Source: Janthinobacterium sp. (GTDB taxonomy: Bacteria > Pseudomonadota > Gammaproteobacteria > Burkholderiales > Burkholderiaceae_D). Taken from it: a DNA stretch of 64,000 nt. The stretch spans positions 1 through 64,000 of the forward strand of contig PKWL01000037.1 of the NCBI GenBank assembly GCA_003133225.1, read 5' to 3'. Position 1 is the first letter of the stretch. Every line of letters begins with the position of its first letter. The notes below the pieces were generated by a model. The model saw only the letters and a program-made list of their open reading frames with translations, was not told the origin of the DNA and ran no database searches. Position numbers and translations under genes: made by a program. Positions 1 to 10,536 of the stretch are shown here, piece by piece.

Positions 1-2
1 TG

Positions 3-410
3 ACGGCGGCCCACGGCCATGCCGCGCTATTTGGCGTGTATGGCATGCTTGGCATCGGCTTGCTGCTGTTTTGTTTGCGCGGCCTGTCCGAGCGCGCCGC
101 ATGGTCCGACCGATTGCTAAGGCCGATGTTTTGGTCGCTCAATATCGGCCTTGCCATGATGGTGTTCATTTCGCTGGTGCCGGCCGGCATCTACCAAGCT
201 TGGGCCAGCGTGACCCAGGGCATGTGGTTTGCACGCTCGCCGGCAGTGGTCCATTCGCATCTGATGGAAACGCTCGTGTGGATGCGCGTGCCGGGCGATG
301 TGGTCTTTGCCTGCGGCACTTTGTTGCTGGCCTTGTTCGCGCTGCGCTTGCTAACGGGCGGCTCACGCAGACAGCCGGCGCTGGTGAGCGTGGTGGCGCG
401 CCGCGCTTGA
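3..410 (+). CDS. norB: Nitric oxide reductase large subunit, C-terminal part (5' end cut by window edge)
   Basis: The reading frame is open from the left edge, so only about the last 135 residues are present. The protein would reduce nitric oxide to nitrous oxide in the cytoplasmic membrane. What is visible is the end of a heme-copper-oxidase-type subunit: 'HGHAALFGVYGMLGIGLLLF', followed by further hydrophobic helices near residues 35-60 and 90-110 of the fragment. The His-rich start and the spacing fit the quinol-dependent single-subunit NorB form. The heme and iron ligands of the earlier helices lie outside the window. The DUF2249 gene just downstream is a common companion of NO and nitrogen-oxide genes, which supports the call. 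The stop is at 408-410. Confidence 0.8.
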   Translation, partial: TAAHGHAALFGVYGMLGIGLLLFCLRGLSERAAWSDRLLRPMFWSLNIGLAMMVFISLVPAGIYQAWASVTQGMWFARSPAVVHSHLMETLVWMRVPGDVVFACGTLLLALFALRLLTGGSRRQPALVSVVARRA

Positions 411-481
411 CTCAAATAATCAGAAAGTATTTGAAGAGGCTGGTTTAGGCCGGCCTTTTCTGTTGACATAGGAGTTTTACC

Positions 482-745
482 ATGACCCACGATTGTTCCC
501 TTCCCGTATTAGCGGCCGGCATCTATCCGTTCGACGCGCGCGGGGTGGCCAAGCGCTTCCGCCACGCCGCCATCTTCGGCGCGCTGGAAGTGCTGCAAGC
601 GGGCGAGACCATGCGTTTTTGTAACGATCACGATCCTTTGCCCTTGCTCTCGCAGATCGGCGAGCGCTTTGGTTCCCGCATCAAAGTCGCGTATGTCGCG
701 CGCGCACCGGGAGAAATCGTCATCGATTTTCTGGTGACGGTTTAG
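482..745 (+). CDS. DUF2249 domain protein
   Basis: A small soluble protein of 87 residues. The central part, with 'GETMRFCNDHDPLPLL' around residues 40-55, is the typical DUF2249 core with its conserved Asp-His-Asp-Pro segment, and the C-terminus ends in a short beta strand. The family has a TusA-like fold and is often found beside nitric oxide reductase, hemerythrin or denitrification genes. Its biochemical role is not established. Here it lies 71 bases behind norB on the same strand, with a good ribosome site (AGGAG) upstream of the ATG, so it probably belongs to a NO-handling transcription unit. Confidence 0.75.
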   Translation: MTHDCSLPVLAAGIYPFDARGVAKRFRHAAIFGALEVLQAGETMRFCNDHDPLPLLSQIGERFGSRIKVAYVARAPGEIVIDFLVTV

Positions 746-758
746 CTCGCGTGGCCCC

Positions 759-1139
759 ATGGATTACACCACGCTCAGGTATTTTCATATGACATGTGCC
801 GCCCTCAGCGGCAGTCTGTTCGTGCTTCGAGGGGTCTGGATGGTGCGTGAATCAGCCATCCTATATCGGCGCTGGGTCAAGGTCGCGCCGCACCTGGTCG
901 ATACCTGCCTCCTCACGAGTGCCCTCATCATGGTCATCTGGAGCCGACAATACCCCTTCGTCGAACCCTGGCTGACAGCCAAGCTCGCCGCCTTACTCGC
1001 TTATGTCGCCCTTGGCAGCATCGCGTTAAAGCACGGAAAAACCAAGACGGTGCGGGTGTGCGCATTCATGGCGGCGCTGGCCGTATTCGCTTATATCGTC
1101 GCGGTGGCGCTGACGAAACAAGTGCTTCCGTCGGCCTAG
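759..1139 (+). CDS. SirB2-like integral membrane protein
   Basis: A 126-residue protein with four predicted membrane helices (about residues 8-26, 43-61, 68-85 and 98-118). The opening 'LRYFHMTCAALSGSLFVLRG' with its early His, and the 'PHLVDTCLLTSAL' segment in helix 2, are characteristic of the SirB2 family. The family was named after a Salmonella invasion regulator locus. Its molecular function is unknown, and such genes are often near respiratory or denitrification genes in betaproteobacteria. It follows the DUF2249 gene by 13 bases and is probably co-transcribed. I see no strong ribosome site before the ATG. Confidence 0.7.
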   Translation: MDYTTLRYFHMTCAALSGSLFVLRGVWMVRESAILYRRWVKVAPHLVDTCLLTSALIMVIWSRQYPFVEPWLTAKLAALLAYVALGSIALKHGKTKTVRVCAFMAALAVFAYIVAVALTKQVLPSA

Positions 1140-1696
1140 GTTGGCCAAGATGGCATGCGCGATGGCGATGCGCGAGGGAAGCTGCATTTTGCATGTCAAT
1201 GTGGGCGCGGATTTCATCTGGTTGAAAATGGATCACCGATGCCATTAGCTCGGCGATCGCCGTTGCCCATTGATTCGCCCAAATTGCGCTTTCCGTTAGT
1301 CCACGCCGGCACAGCGTATCCCGCTGACATACAGCGATATTTTGAGGTCAACGAACACCATGTTCGCTAGCGTACAGACTGAACTTTTGGATCCGATTAT
1401 GTTGGATCATGGAGCTTGAGTGCCCCCCCCAAAAAATGCTTGCCAGAGGCCGCAGTAAATGGCGGGGCTAGCGGGCTCAAGAAGTGGTTTCTCAGCTGAA
1501 AAAGTTGCCGGGGCGGACGCCACGAAAGAGCTAGAGCGATGTTTTATTCGATTCTAGGTTGCATATAGGGCGTATAGGCGCTCATTGGAGACGCTTCTTT
1601 TCCAAACTGCGCCTTAAAAATACATAAACGCTGTCTGGTGATGGTCGTTTGCGTCTGTCTTGAAGCAACCCAGAATTAACCGTGATGAGGTCAATA
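1140..1696. other. Intergenic stretch, no supported gene
   Basis: About 550 bases between the SirB2-like gene and an unrecognised secreted protein. The short open frames here lack a ribosome site and family features. A run of eight C followed by six A sits at 1423-1436. No clear promoter or terminator could be read. Confidence 0.5.
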
Positions 1697-2602
1697 ATGG
1701 GCATGCGCTTTCGGGGAAATTCGTGGCACTGGTTGAAGTGCCTAATATTGATCTGCTCCATGAGTGTGCTGTGCGCGGCGGCGGCGGAGTCAGATCTCGT
1801 TGCTGCGTTGCGCACCAAATATGCATCGATAACGGAACGACTGCACCAGAACCAGTTCAAGCGACCTTTGGTGCTCGATTCCACGGAAACCCCGAATCGC
1901 TTGAAGGGCGACATCTATGCGGTCGTCAACTACTCTTTTGGCACGGTCAGCGCCGGGCTGGATAGCCCGGATCACTGGTGCGACGTCATGCTTTTGCATA
2001 TTAATACCAAATATTGTCATGCCCAGGCGGGGCCGTCGGGCACTACTCTTAAAGTCAATATTGGCAAGAAGACGCCGCAAGATTTGGCCGATACGACGCG
2101 TCTCGAATTTAATTACCGCGTCGCTGTGGTAACGCCGGAATATATTGAATTCGTGCTTAACGCCAAAGACGGACCCATGGGCACGAGCGACTACCGTATC
2201 GTGCTAGAAGCGGTAGCGCTCCCTGATGCCACAAAGACGTTATTGCATCTGACCTATTCTTACGCATTGAATCTTTCCGGACGCTTGGCTTTGCAAGTGT
2301 ATCTCTTGACAGGCGGAAGCGGCAAGGTGGGCTTTAGCGTCGTTGGTGCCTCGGCTGATGGACGACCCGTCTATGTGGGCGGGGGCCGTGGTCTGATGGA
2401 ACGTAACACTATGCGCTATTATCTCGCGATCGATTCCTATTTGAATGCCGGCGCAGGGACGCCGGAGACGCAGTTTGAGAAGCGATTGCAAAGTTGGTTT
2501 ACGGCTGCCGAGCGTTACCCGCGGCAATTGCATGAAATAGATCGGGCTGAGTACCTCGACATGAAACGTGCTGAGTATTTGCGCCAGCAAACGGTGCATT
2601 AG
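1697..2602 (+). CDS. Unrecognised secreted protein
   Basis: I do not recognise the family. The product is about 301 residues and starts with a convincing signal sequence: a basic n-region, then the hydrophobic 'CLILICSMSVLCAAAA' with likely cleavage before 'ESDLVAAL'. The mature part looks like a soluble mixed alpha/beta periplasmic protein, with no membrane helix after the signal and an acidic/basic helical tail near residues 255-300. The frame stays open upstream to a GTG at 1682 and an ATG at 1685. I prefer the ATG at 1697 because AGG lies six bases before it and the signal n-region is then short. ATG 1703 is also possible. It is transcribed alone, about 560 bases behind its neighbour and 370 bases before a phospholipase D-like gene. 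Confidence 0.6.
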   Translation: MGMRFRGNSWHWLKCLILICSMSVLCAAAAESDLVAALRTKYASITERLHQNQFKRPLVLDSTETPNRLKGDIYAVVNYSFGTVSAGLDSPDHWCDVMLLHINTKYCHAQAGPSGTTLKVNIGKKTPQDLADTTRLEFNYRVAVVTPEYIEFVLNAKDGPMGTSDYRIVLEAVALPDATKTLLHLTYSYALNLSGRLALQVYLLTGGSGKVGFSVVGASADGRPVYVGGGRGLMERNTMRYYLAIDSYLNAGAGTPETQFEKRLQSWFTAAERYPRQLHEIDRAEYLDMKRAEYLRQQTVH

Positions 2603-2972
2603 CAAAAGGTACATTAGCATGATTCACGGCGACGGCGGTCTTGCGCGCCGCGCGTCAGCGGCCACTGGCCGTGCCTGGCGTTTGATCTGCCTCGCACCAA
2701 GGAATTCCCCGTTCATTCGCGCGAGTCGGCTTTGGGAGAATTTTTTCCCTGCCGCAACCCTAATTGACCGTTCATTGTTGCCGTCGCTATTTAACGGACT
2801 GGTCCTGGCGTCCCGTAACGCACATAATGAGGCATCAAGTTGAAGGGCCGCAAATAGGACGATAAGGCGAAGTCTTGACGTCGCTGGCAATCCTATCGCG
2901 GGCCAAGAGCCAATGGCGGTCTTTATTACAAAATGAAGGCCTAAGATGGAGCAACTTATCGGGAGCAAAGTG
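2603..2972. other. Intergenic stretch, no supported gene
   Basis: About 370 bases between the secreted protein and the phospholipase D-like lipoprotein. Open frames on both strands have no ribosome site or recognisable sequence. I see no strong hairpin or promoter pair, although the promoter of the next gene probably lies here. Confidence 0.45.
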
Positions 2973-4565
2973 ATGAGAGCTTGGTTTCATTTTTCACTTA
3001 CGGCACTACTGGTCGCGCTCTTAAACGGCTGTGCGTCGCTTCCGCCGGGTTCTAATTTTCCAAAAAATCCGTCTTTGGCGCTGGTTCATCCGGATGAGAC
3101 CCGGCTTGGCGGCCAATTTGAGAGTGCGGCCCGCGAACATGAAGGCAATTCTGGATTTCGAATTTTTCCGGCCGGCGCCGACGGCTTCTTGCTGCGCATG
3201 CAAATGATCCATTCCGCTGAAAGAACACTGGACCTTCAGTACTTCATTTTTCGCGGTGACGAAACGGGCCGCTTGTTAAGTGATGCCGTGTTGCATGCGG
3301 CCGATCGCGGGGTGCGGGTGAGGATACTGGTTGACGATGGCGAAACAGTGGCCGGCGACGAACAACTGACCACGCTTGCCGCGCATCCTTCGATTGAACT
3401 TCGTATTTTCAACCCATTCGCCTATCGTGGCCACACTGAGTTGTTGCGGGCCATTGAATTCTTGTTCAATTCCGCGCGGCTCGACTATAGGATGCATAAT
3501 AAATTGCTGGTGGTGGACAATGCGATTGCCCTCATAGGCGGGCGCAATATAGGCGACCAATACTTTCAGATCGACCCGGATTCGCAATTCGCCGACGACG
3601 ACGTATTTGTCGGCGGTCCCATCTCCCGGAAACTATCTGGGACCTTCGACGAGTACTGGAACAGTGCCCTCTCGATTCCGATTCAGGCTCTTTCAGGGGG
3701 GAAGACGTCTCGCGCCGAATTAAATGAACACCGCCGGCAATTGCACCAGGAGACCCGGCAGTTGGCGGCGGACGGCATTGACTATGCGCAGAAGGTAGCA
3801 AGCGGGCAGCCCTTTGAGGGGATAATCAGTGGCCTCCTGCCTCTCACTTGGGCGCCGGCACAAGTAGTTTGCGACAGCCCCGACAAGAAGAAAGTGGAAA
3901 GTGGGGCGATGGTGGGCAGACTGATGCAAAGGGCGGTGGCCAACGCCACTAAAGCCGTTCAATCTGAATTATTAATGATCACACCCTACCTGATACCGGG
4001 CCGCGAAGGGATGCAGACTTTCAAAGAATTGCGTCAGCACGATGTACGTGTGCGCATCCTAACTAGCTCGCTTGAATCGGCGACCGTGTTGGCGGCACAG
4101 GCCGGCTACATGCATTATCGGGTGCCTCTGCTTGAGGATGGAGTGGAGCTCTACGAGATCCGCTCTCTTTTGGGCAACACCAAAGGCAGTGGTGAAACGG
4201 CGCACATAGCGCGCTACGGAAATTATTCCCTGCACGCAAAATTGTTTGTGTTTGACCGGCAGCGGTTGTTCATAGGCTCTATGAACTTTGATCAACGCTC
4301 GCTCCACCTGAATACGGAAATTGGATTGATCATAGATAGTTCCGTGCTTGCGCAACAGATCGCGACCCGTTTCGAAGCGATGGTGCTGCCGCAAAATGCC
4401 TACCGGCTGGAGGCGCGTCCGAACGGGGCGGCGGTGCCAAACTTGGTGTGGCACACTCAAGAAGCCGGCAAAGCCGTTGCGTATGATACGGAACCGGCCC
4501 GCAGTGAGTGGCAAAGAATCAAAGTTAATATGTTGTCGATATTGCCACTGGATAAAGAATTATGA
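2973..4565 (+). CDS. Phospholipase D family lipoprotein (cardiolipin synthase-like)
   Basis: The PLD superfamily cleaves or exchanges phosphodiester bonds, and the cardiolipin synthase-like branch acts on phospholipids at the membrane. The product, about 530 residues from ATG 2973, begins with a lipoprotein signal ending in a 'LLNGC' lipobox (lipidated Cys20). Two HKD motifs are complete: 'HNKLLVVDNAIALIGGRN' with His175, and 'HAKLFVFDRQRLFIGSMNFD' with His421. A bilobed active enzyme is therefore expected. The frame also opens at ATG 2946, but GGGAG before 2973 and the clean lipoprotein signal favour the later start. It is convergent with the chemotaxis receptor gene downstream. The exact substrate cannot be read from the sequence. 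Confidence 0.85.
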   Translation: MRAWFHFSLTALLVALLNGCASLPPGSNFPKNPSLALVHPDETRLGGQFESAAREHEGNSGFRIFPAGADGFLLRMQMIHSAERTLDLQYFIFRGDETGRLLSDAVLHAADRGVRVRILVDDGETVAGDEQLTTLAAHPSIELRIFNPFAYRGHTELLRAIEFLFNSARLDYRMHNKLLVVDNAIALIGGRNIGDQYFQIDPDSQFADDDVFVGGPISRKLSGTFDEYWNSALSIPIQALSGGKTSRAELNEHRRQLHQETRQLAADGIDYAQKVASGQPFEGIISGLLPLTWAPAQVVCDSPDKKKVESGAMVGRLMQRAVANATKAVQSELLMITPYLIPGREGMQTFKELRQHDVRVRILTSSLESATVLAAQAGYMHYRVPLLEDGVELYEIRSLLGNTKGSGETAHIARYGNYSLHAKLFVFDRQRLFIGSMNFDQRSLHLNTEIGLIIDSSVLAQQIATRFEAMVLPQNAYRLEARPNGAAVPNLVWHTQEAGKAVAYDTEPARSEWQRIKVNMLSILPLDKEL

Positions 4566-4645
4566 CGCTGTTTATCTGCTGGTGATGCACATGAGCGATG
4601 GCGAAGTAAAGCCGTTTGGCACTCGATCTGTCAACCGAGGCCGCC

Positions 4646-4665
4646 CACAGTCAAGATTGACTGTG
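4646..4665. repeat. Perfect inverted repeat between convergent genes
   Basis: Two 9-base arms, CACAGTCAA and TTGACTGTG, are separated by only two bases. The site lies between the converging ends of the phospholipase D-like gene and the chemotaxis receptor gene. It lacks a T tract on either strand, so it is not a standard intrinsic terminator. It could be a weak bidirectional stop or a protein-binding palindrome. Confidence 0.45.
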
Positions 4666-4702
4666 TCAGGATGCCTACCCACACCCCACATGCCCGAGCA
4701 GC

Positions 4703-6658
4703 TTAAAATTGCTCCCCTACTTCACTGTGGTCCAACGTGAGACGAGGGCGTTTCAAGATGGCGCTCGCGTTTTCCGCCGCGACAGTTCTTTTTTCAGCGC
4801 GGCTCGGTTGGGCCGGGGCCATATTTTTTTGCGGCCGCAGTGGCGGGACTGTTTGCTGGTCGGCGAGCTTGAATGCGCTGATCACATGTGTCAGATTTGT
4901 GGCTTGATCTTGCAAGCTCTCGGCGGCGGCGGCCGACTCTTCCACCAATGCGGCATTTTGCTGCGTTACTTGGTCCATTTGAGCGAGCGCTTGGTTGACC
5001 TGTTCAATCCCTATGCTTTGCTCCCGACTGGCAGCCGTGATCTCGCCGATGATGTCGCTTACCCGTTTGACGCTCGCCACCACTTCGATCATAGTGGCGC
5101 CCGCTTGCCCTACCAGTTTACTGCCCGCTTCAACTTGCTGCACCGAATCGCCAATTAAGGTTTTGATTTCTTTTGCTGCCGCGGCGCTGCGTTGAGCTAG
5201 GCTGCGAACCTCGGTGGCTACCACGGCAAAACCTCGCCCCTGCTCGCCGGCGCGAGCCGCTTCCACGGCCGCATTCAACGCCAGAATATTGGTCTGGAAA
5301 GCGATGCCGTCAATCACGCTGATGATATCGACAATTTTTTTTGCCGATGCATCGATTGAGCCCATGGTATCTATGACCTGGGCCACGGCGGCGCCGCCCC
5401 TGTGCGCCACTTCCGACGCGGACCCGGCCAACTGGTTCGCTTGTTGAGCGTTGTCGGCGTTCTGTTTGACGGTAGAGGTCAGTTCTTCCATGGAAGCAGC
5501 CGTCTGTTCCAGAGAACTGGCTTGTTCTTCCGTGCGGGACGACAGATCTTGATTGCCCACGGCAATTTCCTGGGCCCCCACCTTGACCGCTTCTCCGGCG
5601 CCGCGAATTTCCACCATCACCGAGGCGATCTTGTCAACAAAGCGATTGAAGGCGCGGCCGATCTGCGCCAATTCATCGGAACCATGGTCATCAAGACGTC
5701 GCGTTAAGTCACCGTCACCGGACGCGATATCTTCCATCGCATCGCGTGCCAACTGCATGCGTCGCAACGCCTTTGCCACCACCACCGTCAGCAGCAAGCC
5801 GGCCAGCACAATGACGAGCACTGCTGTGGTTGCGGACGTGACAAACAGTGCAGTGAGCCCTTGCGTTGCTTCAGCGCGATCAAGAATGACGGCGAGCAGC
5901 CAATCCGTGCCTTCGATGCGGGTGACATACAGCATGCCATCGCGACTTTTAACAGACACGGCATCGCTTAGCTTGGAACGGTCCCATTCTGCCAGCTTCT
6001 GCGAGGTCAATTCCGGGCTCAGGTCCGACACGGGTTTCATCGTCAGCTGTGGGTTCGGATGGGCAATGATCATGCCATCACCGTCCACGAGAAAGGCATA
6101 ACTGTTCGGGGTCGGCTTGATCGCAATCACCTTCTTTACCACGTTGTCCAAAAGAACGTCGGCAGCAACCACGCCCAAAATATTTCCCTGCGAAACGGCA
6201 GTTTCGGCGAAGGTGACCACCAGCTTGCCGCTGGCGGCATCGACGTAGGGCGCCGTTAGGATCGGTTCGTGTGCTTGCGCTGCCTTTTTGTACCACGGCC
6301 GGATGGTCGGATCGTAGTCGGTGGGAACACCCTCCGGTCTGGAGAAAACCGCGTGTTTGTCGGCAAAGCCGATGTAGGCGTTGTCAAAGCCGCCTGCCTT
6401 ATCTGCCGCCACCAAAAACGGCCGCGGATCCGGCGCCACGATGTTCAGTTTGATCGATCCCACGATGGCCCGCTTCGAACGGACCCATTCTGCAATGCCG
6501 CTTGCCTGGCTCTGTGCCAACTGTTGCATCTGCCCATTCAAGGCGTCTAGCATGTGGCGCCGTGTGGTGATGTAATTGACCGATGCGACGGTGAGCATGG
6601 CGAGAACGACGATGCAAATACAAATGGCGATAAGGCGTGTGCGCAGCGATGAAAACAT
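4703..6658 (-). CDS. Methyl-accepting chemotaxis protein with periplasmic Cache domain
   Basis: A transmembrane chemoreceptor of about 651 residues that would signal to CheA/CheW. In order it has an N-terminal helix (about residues 8-30), a double-Cache-like periplasmic sensor to about 270, a second membrane helix near 275-300, a HAMP region, and a cytoplasmic signalling domain. The signalling hairpin is clear, with '[20 protein letters not shown]' followed by '[20 protein letters not shown]'. The Gln/Glu-rich stretches before and after are likely methylation helices. The frame extends 21 codons further, but ATG 6658 starts directly at the membrane anchor and has AAAGG upstream. The C-terminus has no CheR-binding pentapeptide that I recognise. 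The ligand is unknown. Confidence 0.88.
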   Translation of the reverse strand: MFSSLRTRLIAICICIVVLAMLTVASVNYITTRRHMLDALNGQMQQLAQSQASGIAEWVRSKRAIVGSIKLNIVAPDPRPFLVAADKAGGFDNAYIGFADKHAVFSRPEGVPTDYDPTIRPWYKKAAQAHEPILTAPYVDAASGKLVVTFAETAVSQGNILGVVAADVLLDNVVKKVIAIKPTPNSYAFLVDGDGMIIAHPNPQLTMKPVSDLSPELTSQKLAEWDRSKLSDAVSVKSRDGMLYVTRIEGTDWLLAVILDRAEATQGLTALFVTSATTAVLVIVLAGLLLTVVVAKALRRMQLARDAMEDIASGDGDLTRRLDDHGSDELAQIGRAFNRFVDKIASVMVEIRGAGEAVKVGAQEIAVGNQDLSSRTEEQASSLEQTAASMEELTSTVKQNADNAQQANQLAGSASEVAHRGGAAVAQVIDTMGSIDASAKKIVDIISVIDGIAFQTNILALNAAVEAARAGEQGRGFAVVATEVRSLAQRSAAAAKEIKTLIGDSVQQVEAGSKLVGQAGATMIEVVASVKRVSDIIGEITAASREQSIGIEQVNQALAQMDQVTQQNAALVEESAAAAESLQDQATNLTHVISAFKLADQQTVPPLRPQKNMAPAQPSRAEKRTVAAENASAILKRPRLTLDHSEVGEQF

Positions 6659-7258
6659 GATAAAAAGACCTTTGTAAGATACCTTAAATTTGTAAGATGC
6701 CTTGACGCTGGCGAGCCTCAAGGCTTATCAATTGAAATGTCCTGAAGATCATTCCTGAAATTTCAATTCATTTAGGTGCAACGAATGACGGCGGGCTCTT
6801 GAAGCCGAGACTATCGATATTGAGCGGAACCCGATTTTGGCCGCCGAGCAGGCCGATCCGATGACGGTGGTTGAAGGGCGCCCGGCGCGTCTTTAGTCCT
6901 CGCTCCAGGCCCCGTTTGAATAGGCATGGTACAAGAAGGCAGAGCGCCAACGGGAACATAGAATGCGGCAAACGTCGCCCAATCTTCCTGGCAGAATTCT
7001 ATTTGCTGGCAGCTGCAGCGGCGGTCCTTTTCATTTTGGCGACAGGTTCTATGTGTGGGCTACGGCCCCGGACCAGCTTGTTGTTTGAATGAGGTTGCCA
7101 AGAGACAACACCAGTTGTCGCATTTTAACGTTTTTAAACATGTTGACGTTAGAGATTCGAAAATTCGCGAAAATACAACGGATCGACGGACAATTATCCA
7201 AATCCCCGGCTTAGCCCGATGGCGGCGGCGTCAAGGGCGTCTGCGAACGGCAACTGCA
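6659..7258. other. Intergenic stretch, no supported gene
   Basis: About 600 bases between the chemotaxis receptor start and the end of acnA, both on the minus strand. The short open frames have no family features or ribosome sites. A 6-base inverted repeat (TAACGT at 7126, ACGTTA at 7146) is too weak to name. The receptor's promoter should lie at the left end. Confidence 0.4.
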
Positions 7259-10102
7259 TCACGCGAGCAAACTTTGCAGCACGTACGGCAATATGCCCCC
7301 ATGCGCATAGTAATCGACCTCAATTGGCGTATCAATGCGCAACAACAGAGGGCACTCCTGCCTAGTGCCGTCTCGGCGTTGAATCGTCAAGGTCACCTCT
7401 TGCCGGGGTGAAAGGGCGCCGTCCAGCCCTAGGATGGCGAAGGTTTCATCGCCCAAGATTGCGAGCGACTGCACGCTGTCAGTCCCCGTGAACTGTAGCG
7501 GCAGTACGTTCATGCCGACCAGATTTGAACGGTGAATGCGCTCGAAACTGCGCGCGATCACGGCTTTGACGCCGAGCAGCTGAGTTCCTTTTGCCGCCCA
7601 GTCGCGCGACGAACCGCTACCATATTCCTCTCCGGCGAACACCACCGTTGGCACGCCTTGTGCGATGTATTGCATGGCGGCATCGTAAATCGGCATCGAC
7701 CTAGCGTCGGGTTGATGCAGCGTCATACCGCCTTCGACGCGCGCGCCGTTGGCGGCGGGCGCCAGCAACAGGTTCTTGATCCGGACATTGGCAAAGGTAC
7801 CGCGCATCATCACCTCGTGGTTGCCACGGCGCGAGCCGTAACTATTGAAGTCCGACTGGGCAACCCCGTTGGCTTGAAGGTACTTGCCGGCCGGCGATGT
7901 CGGCATAATCGAGCCCGCCGGACTGATGTGATCGGTGGTCACGGAGTCGCCAAAGATTCCCAGCGCGCGGGCGCCGACAATATTGCCGGTCTTGGCGGGC
8001 GCGGTGCCAAAACCACGAAAAAACGGAGGTTCGGCAATATACGTCGATTTTTCCCATGTATACAGGTTCCCGGTCGGAGCGCTAATGCTGTTCCAAAGTG
8101 GATTGTCTTGGGTGAAGTCGGCATATAAGCGTTGATACATGGCGGGGTCGGTAGCGTATTTCTGTACCGCCGCCAGTTCCTCAGCGCTTGGCCAGATATC
8201 TTTCAGATAGACGGGCAAACCGTCCTTGCCCTGGCCCAACGCCTCACGCTCCAGATCCACATCGACGCGCCCGGCGATGGCAAAGGCCACCACCAGTGGT
8301 GGGCTCATTAGAAAGTTGGCCTTAATGTTGGCGTGAATGCGCGCCTCGAAATTACGGTTGCCCGACAATACAGCGGCGCAAATGAGGTCGCGCGAAATGA
8401 CGATCTCTTCCAAACGGGGATCGAGTGGGCCGCTGTTGCCGATGCACGTGGTGCAGCCGTAAGCGACCAGCCCGAATCCGAGTTTTTCAAGATAAGTGAG
8501 CAGTCCGGCTTTGCGCAGATATTCCGTCACGACCCGAGAACCGGGTGCGAGCGAGGTCTTGATATGGGGCTTGACAAAGAGGCCGCGCTCGACCGCTTTT
8601 TTGGCCAGCAAGCCTGCGGCTAGCAGAACGCCGGGGTTAGAGGTGTTGGTGCAAGACGTGATGGCAGCGATCAGGATGTCACCGTGGCCGAGGTCGACGT
8701 AGGGGCCGACTCCCTGTTCAAACGGCAAGGCCGCCGGGGACGGATGGTCATCGACCATTTCGACCTCGCTGCGCAACATGGCGTTCGTGGCGTTCTGATC
8801 GCCGCCGCCCGTCACTCGCGTTGCTGCCGGGCTCTTTGCAAGCGCGCGCTGGGTGGGGAAACGCTGACCTAACTCGTCGGCCGGTTTGCCAAAACCACCT
8901 TGCTCCATGGGCGCCCCGCACAAGGCACGAAATTTCGCGCCCAGCTCGGACAGTGCAATGCGGTCTTGCGGGCGCCCAGGACCTGCCACCGAAGGCGCAA
9001 TGCCTGCCAGATCCAGGGTCAAGGTGGCGCTGTAATCGATTTCGCCCGCCTTCGGGATGCCGTACAAGCCTTGCGCCTTGAAGTAGCACTGGAATGCATC
9101 GACTTCCTCGCGGCTGCGCCCCGTCATTTTCAAGTAAGCCACGGCCGCATCGTCGATCGGGAAGAAGCCGATGGTGGCGCCATACTCGGGCGCCATGTTG
9201 CCGATGGTGGCCCGATCCGGCACCGACAGCGAGGCCACGCCTTGGCCGAAGAACTCGACGAACTTGCCGACCACTTTCGCGTGGCGCAGCAATTCTGTCA
9301 CCGTCAGCACCAGATCGGTCGCAGTCACACCTTGGCCCAGTTTTCCCGTCAGATGGACGCCCACCACATCCGGGGTGAGCAAATAGAGCGGCTGGCCCAG
9401 CATGGCGGCCTCGGCCTCAATGCCGCCGACGCCCCAGCCGACTACGCCGATGCCATTGATCATGGTGGTATGGGAGTCAGTGCCGACTAGCGTGTCAGGA
9501 TAGTAGACGCCATCCTTATGCCATACGCCACGCGCCAGATACTCTAGATTGACTTGATGGACAATGCCAATGCCGGGCGGCACTACCTTGAATGTCTCAA
9601 ATGCCTGCATGCCCCATTTCAGAAACTGATAACGCTCCCGGTTGCGCTGGAACTCGATCTCCATGTTGAGCCGGAAGGCGTCGGGCGCATTGTAGTGATC
9701 CACCTGCACCGAGTGATCGACCACGAGGTGCACCGGCACCAGCGGTTCGATGATTTTTGGGTCCTTGCCCAGTTGTGCCGCCGCGCTGCGCATTGCGGCT
9801 AGGTCACACAGCAGCGGCACGCCGGTGAAGTCCTGGAGCACAATGCGCGCCACCACAAGCGGGATTTCATCCTGGCGCGGCGCGTTTGGGCGCCAAGCGG
9901 CCAGTTGCCGCACATGGTCTTCTGTGACACTCTTGCCGTCGCAATGGCGCAATACTGATTCCAGTACGATGCGTAGCGAGACCGGGAGGCGGCTTATGCG
10001 GCCTAGGCCTGCAGCTTCCAATGCCGGCAAGCTGTAAAAACGGGCATCACCGCTGGCCGGGATGGCAAATGACTGTAAGCTGTTGAACAGGTTATGGCCC
10101 AT
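7259..10102 (-). CDS. acnA: Aconitate hydratase A
   Basis: The enzyme interconverts citrate and isocitrate through cis-aconitate in the TCA cycle, using a [4Fe-4S] cluster. The order is that of AcnA: the N-terminal three-domain core with '[11 protein letters not shown]', the cluster ligands in 'SCTNTSNP' and '[12 protein letters not shown]', and the C-terminal swivel domain with '[14 protein letters not shown]', '[20 protein letters not shown]' and '[16 protein letters not shown]'. At 947 residues it is about 40-50 longer than usual AcnA. The extra length sits around residues 395-450, just before the first cluster Cys, in a low-complexity stretch. Start: AAGGAG lies five bases before the ATG. 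It is a single-gene unit, with no prp genes visible, so AcnD is unlikely. Confidence 0.93.
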   Translation of the reverse strand: MGHNLFNSLQSFAIPASGDARFYSLPALEAAGLGRISRLPVSLRIVLESVLRHCDGKSVTEDHVRQLAAWRPNAPRQDEIPLVVARIVLQDFTGVPLLCDLAAMRSAAAQLGKDPKIIEPLVPVHLVVDHSVQVDHYNAPDAFRLNMEIEFQRNRERYQFLKWGMQAFETFKVVPPGIGIVHQVNLEYLARGVWHKDGVYYPDTLVGTDSHTTMINGIGVVGWGVGGIEAEAAMLGQPLYLLTPDVVGVHLTGKLGQGVTATDLVLTVTELLRHAKVVGKFVEFFGQGVASLSVPDRATIGNMAPEYGATIGFFPIDDAAVAYLKMTGRSREEVDAFQCYFKAQGLYGIPKAGEIDYSATLTLDLAGIAPSVAGPGRPQDRIALSELGAKFRALCGAPMEQGGFGKPADELGQRFPTQRALAKSPAATRVTGGGDQNATNAMLRSEVEMVDDHPSPAALPFEQGVGPYVDLGHGDILIAAITSCTNTSNPGVLLAAGLLAKKAVERGLFVKPHIKTSLAPGSRVVTEYLRKAGLLTYLEKLGFGLVAYGCTTCIGNSGPLDPRLEEIVISRDLICAAVLSGNRNFEARIHANIKANFLMSPPLVVAFAIAGRVDVDLEREALGQGKDGLPVYLKDIWPSAEELAAVQKYATDPAMYQRLYADFTQDNPLWNSISAPTGNLYTWEKSTYIAEPPFFRGFGTAPAKTGNIVGARALGIFGDSVTTDHISPAGSIMPTSPAGKYLQANGVAQSDFNSYGSRRGNHEVMMRGTFANVRIKNLLLAPAANGARVEGGMTLHQPDARSMPIYDAAMQYIAQGVPTVVFAGEEYGSGSSRDWAAKGTQLLGVKAVIARSFERIHRSNLVGMNVLPLQFTGTDSVQSLAILGDETFAILGLDGALSPRQEVTLTIQRRDGTRQECPLLLRIDTPIEVDYYAHGGILPYVLQSLLA

Positions 10103-10536
10103 CAGGTTCTCCTTCAGGGTGATCGGTTCGGGTTGCCTTTTGTGGCAAATAGCGGCGCCGCGCTAAGCGGGGACGTGAAAAAGGGAATTTTGATGAGCCG
10201 ATCATGCGCTAGCGAATACCCGGTACTCCCTACGGCCGGCGCAACCTTCCGGTCCATCCTTGCCGCCCCAAATTCGAGCTTATACCGTCGGCCTCATTCG
10301 TCAAGAAGTAATTGATCGGGTGCCGGAGCGGAACATGCGCTGGCGATGAGAGCTACTGCCTGCCACCTTGCCGCCGGCGAAGGGGGCGCGAATTGCAGCT
10401 GTGGCTTGTCACCGGCCGAGGCGGCATCAACCCGAAGGCCCAGCTTGCGGTACAATTTGCGCGCCATTCTCATCTAAAATCGCGTAGCGCTCAGTACGCA
10501 ATGCGCGATCCCGTCAACGTCGGAGCCCGGGGCCAA
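10103..10536. other. Divergent intergenic region upstream of acnA
   Basis: About 430 bases between acnA (leftward) and a small membrane protein gene (rightward). The acnA promoter should be here. A TACAAT hexamer at 10451-10456 resembles a -10 box for the rightward gene, but I find no matching -35 element. No RNA gene is recognisable. Confidence 0.4.

Noticed and set aside
1155-1370. 71-codon open frame after the SirB2-like gene
   Set aside because: Low-complexity basic sequence without a ribosome site or recognisable domain.
10451-10456. TACAAT as a -10 box
   Set aside because: No acceptable -35 element at 16-18 bases, and a hexamer alone is weak evidence.
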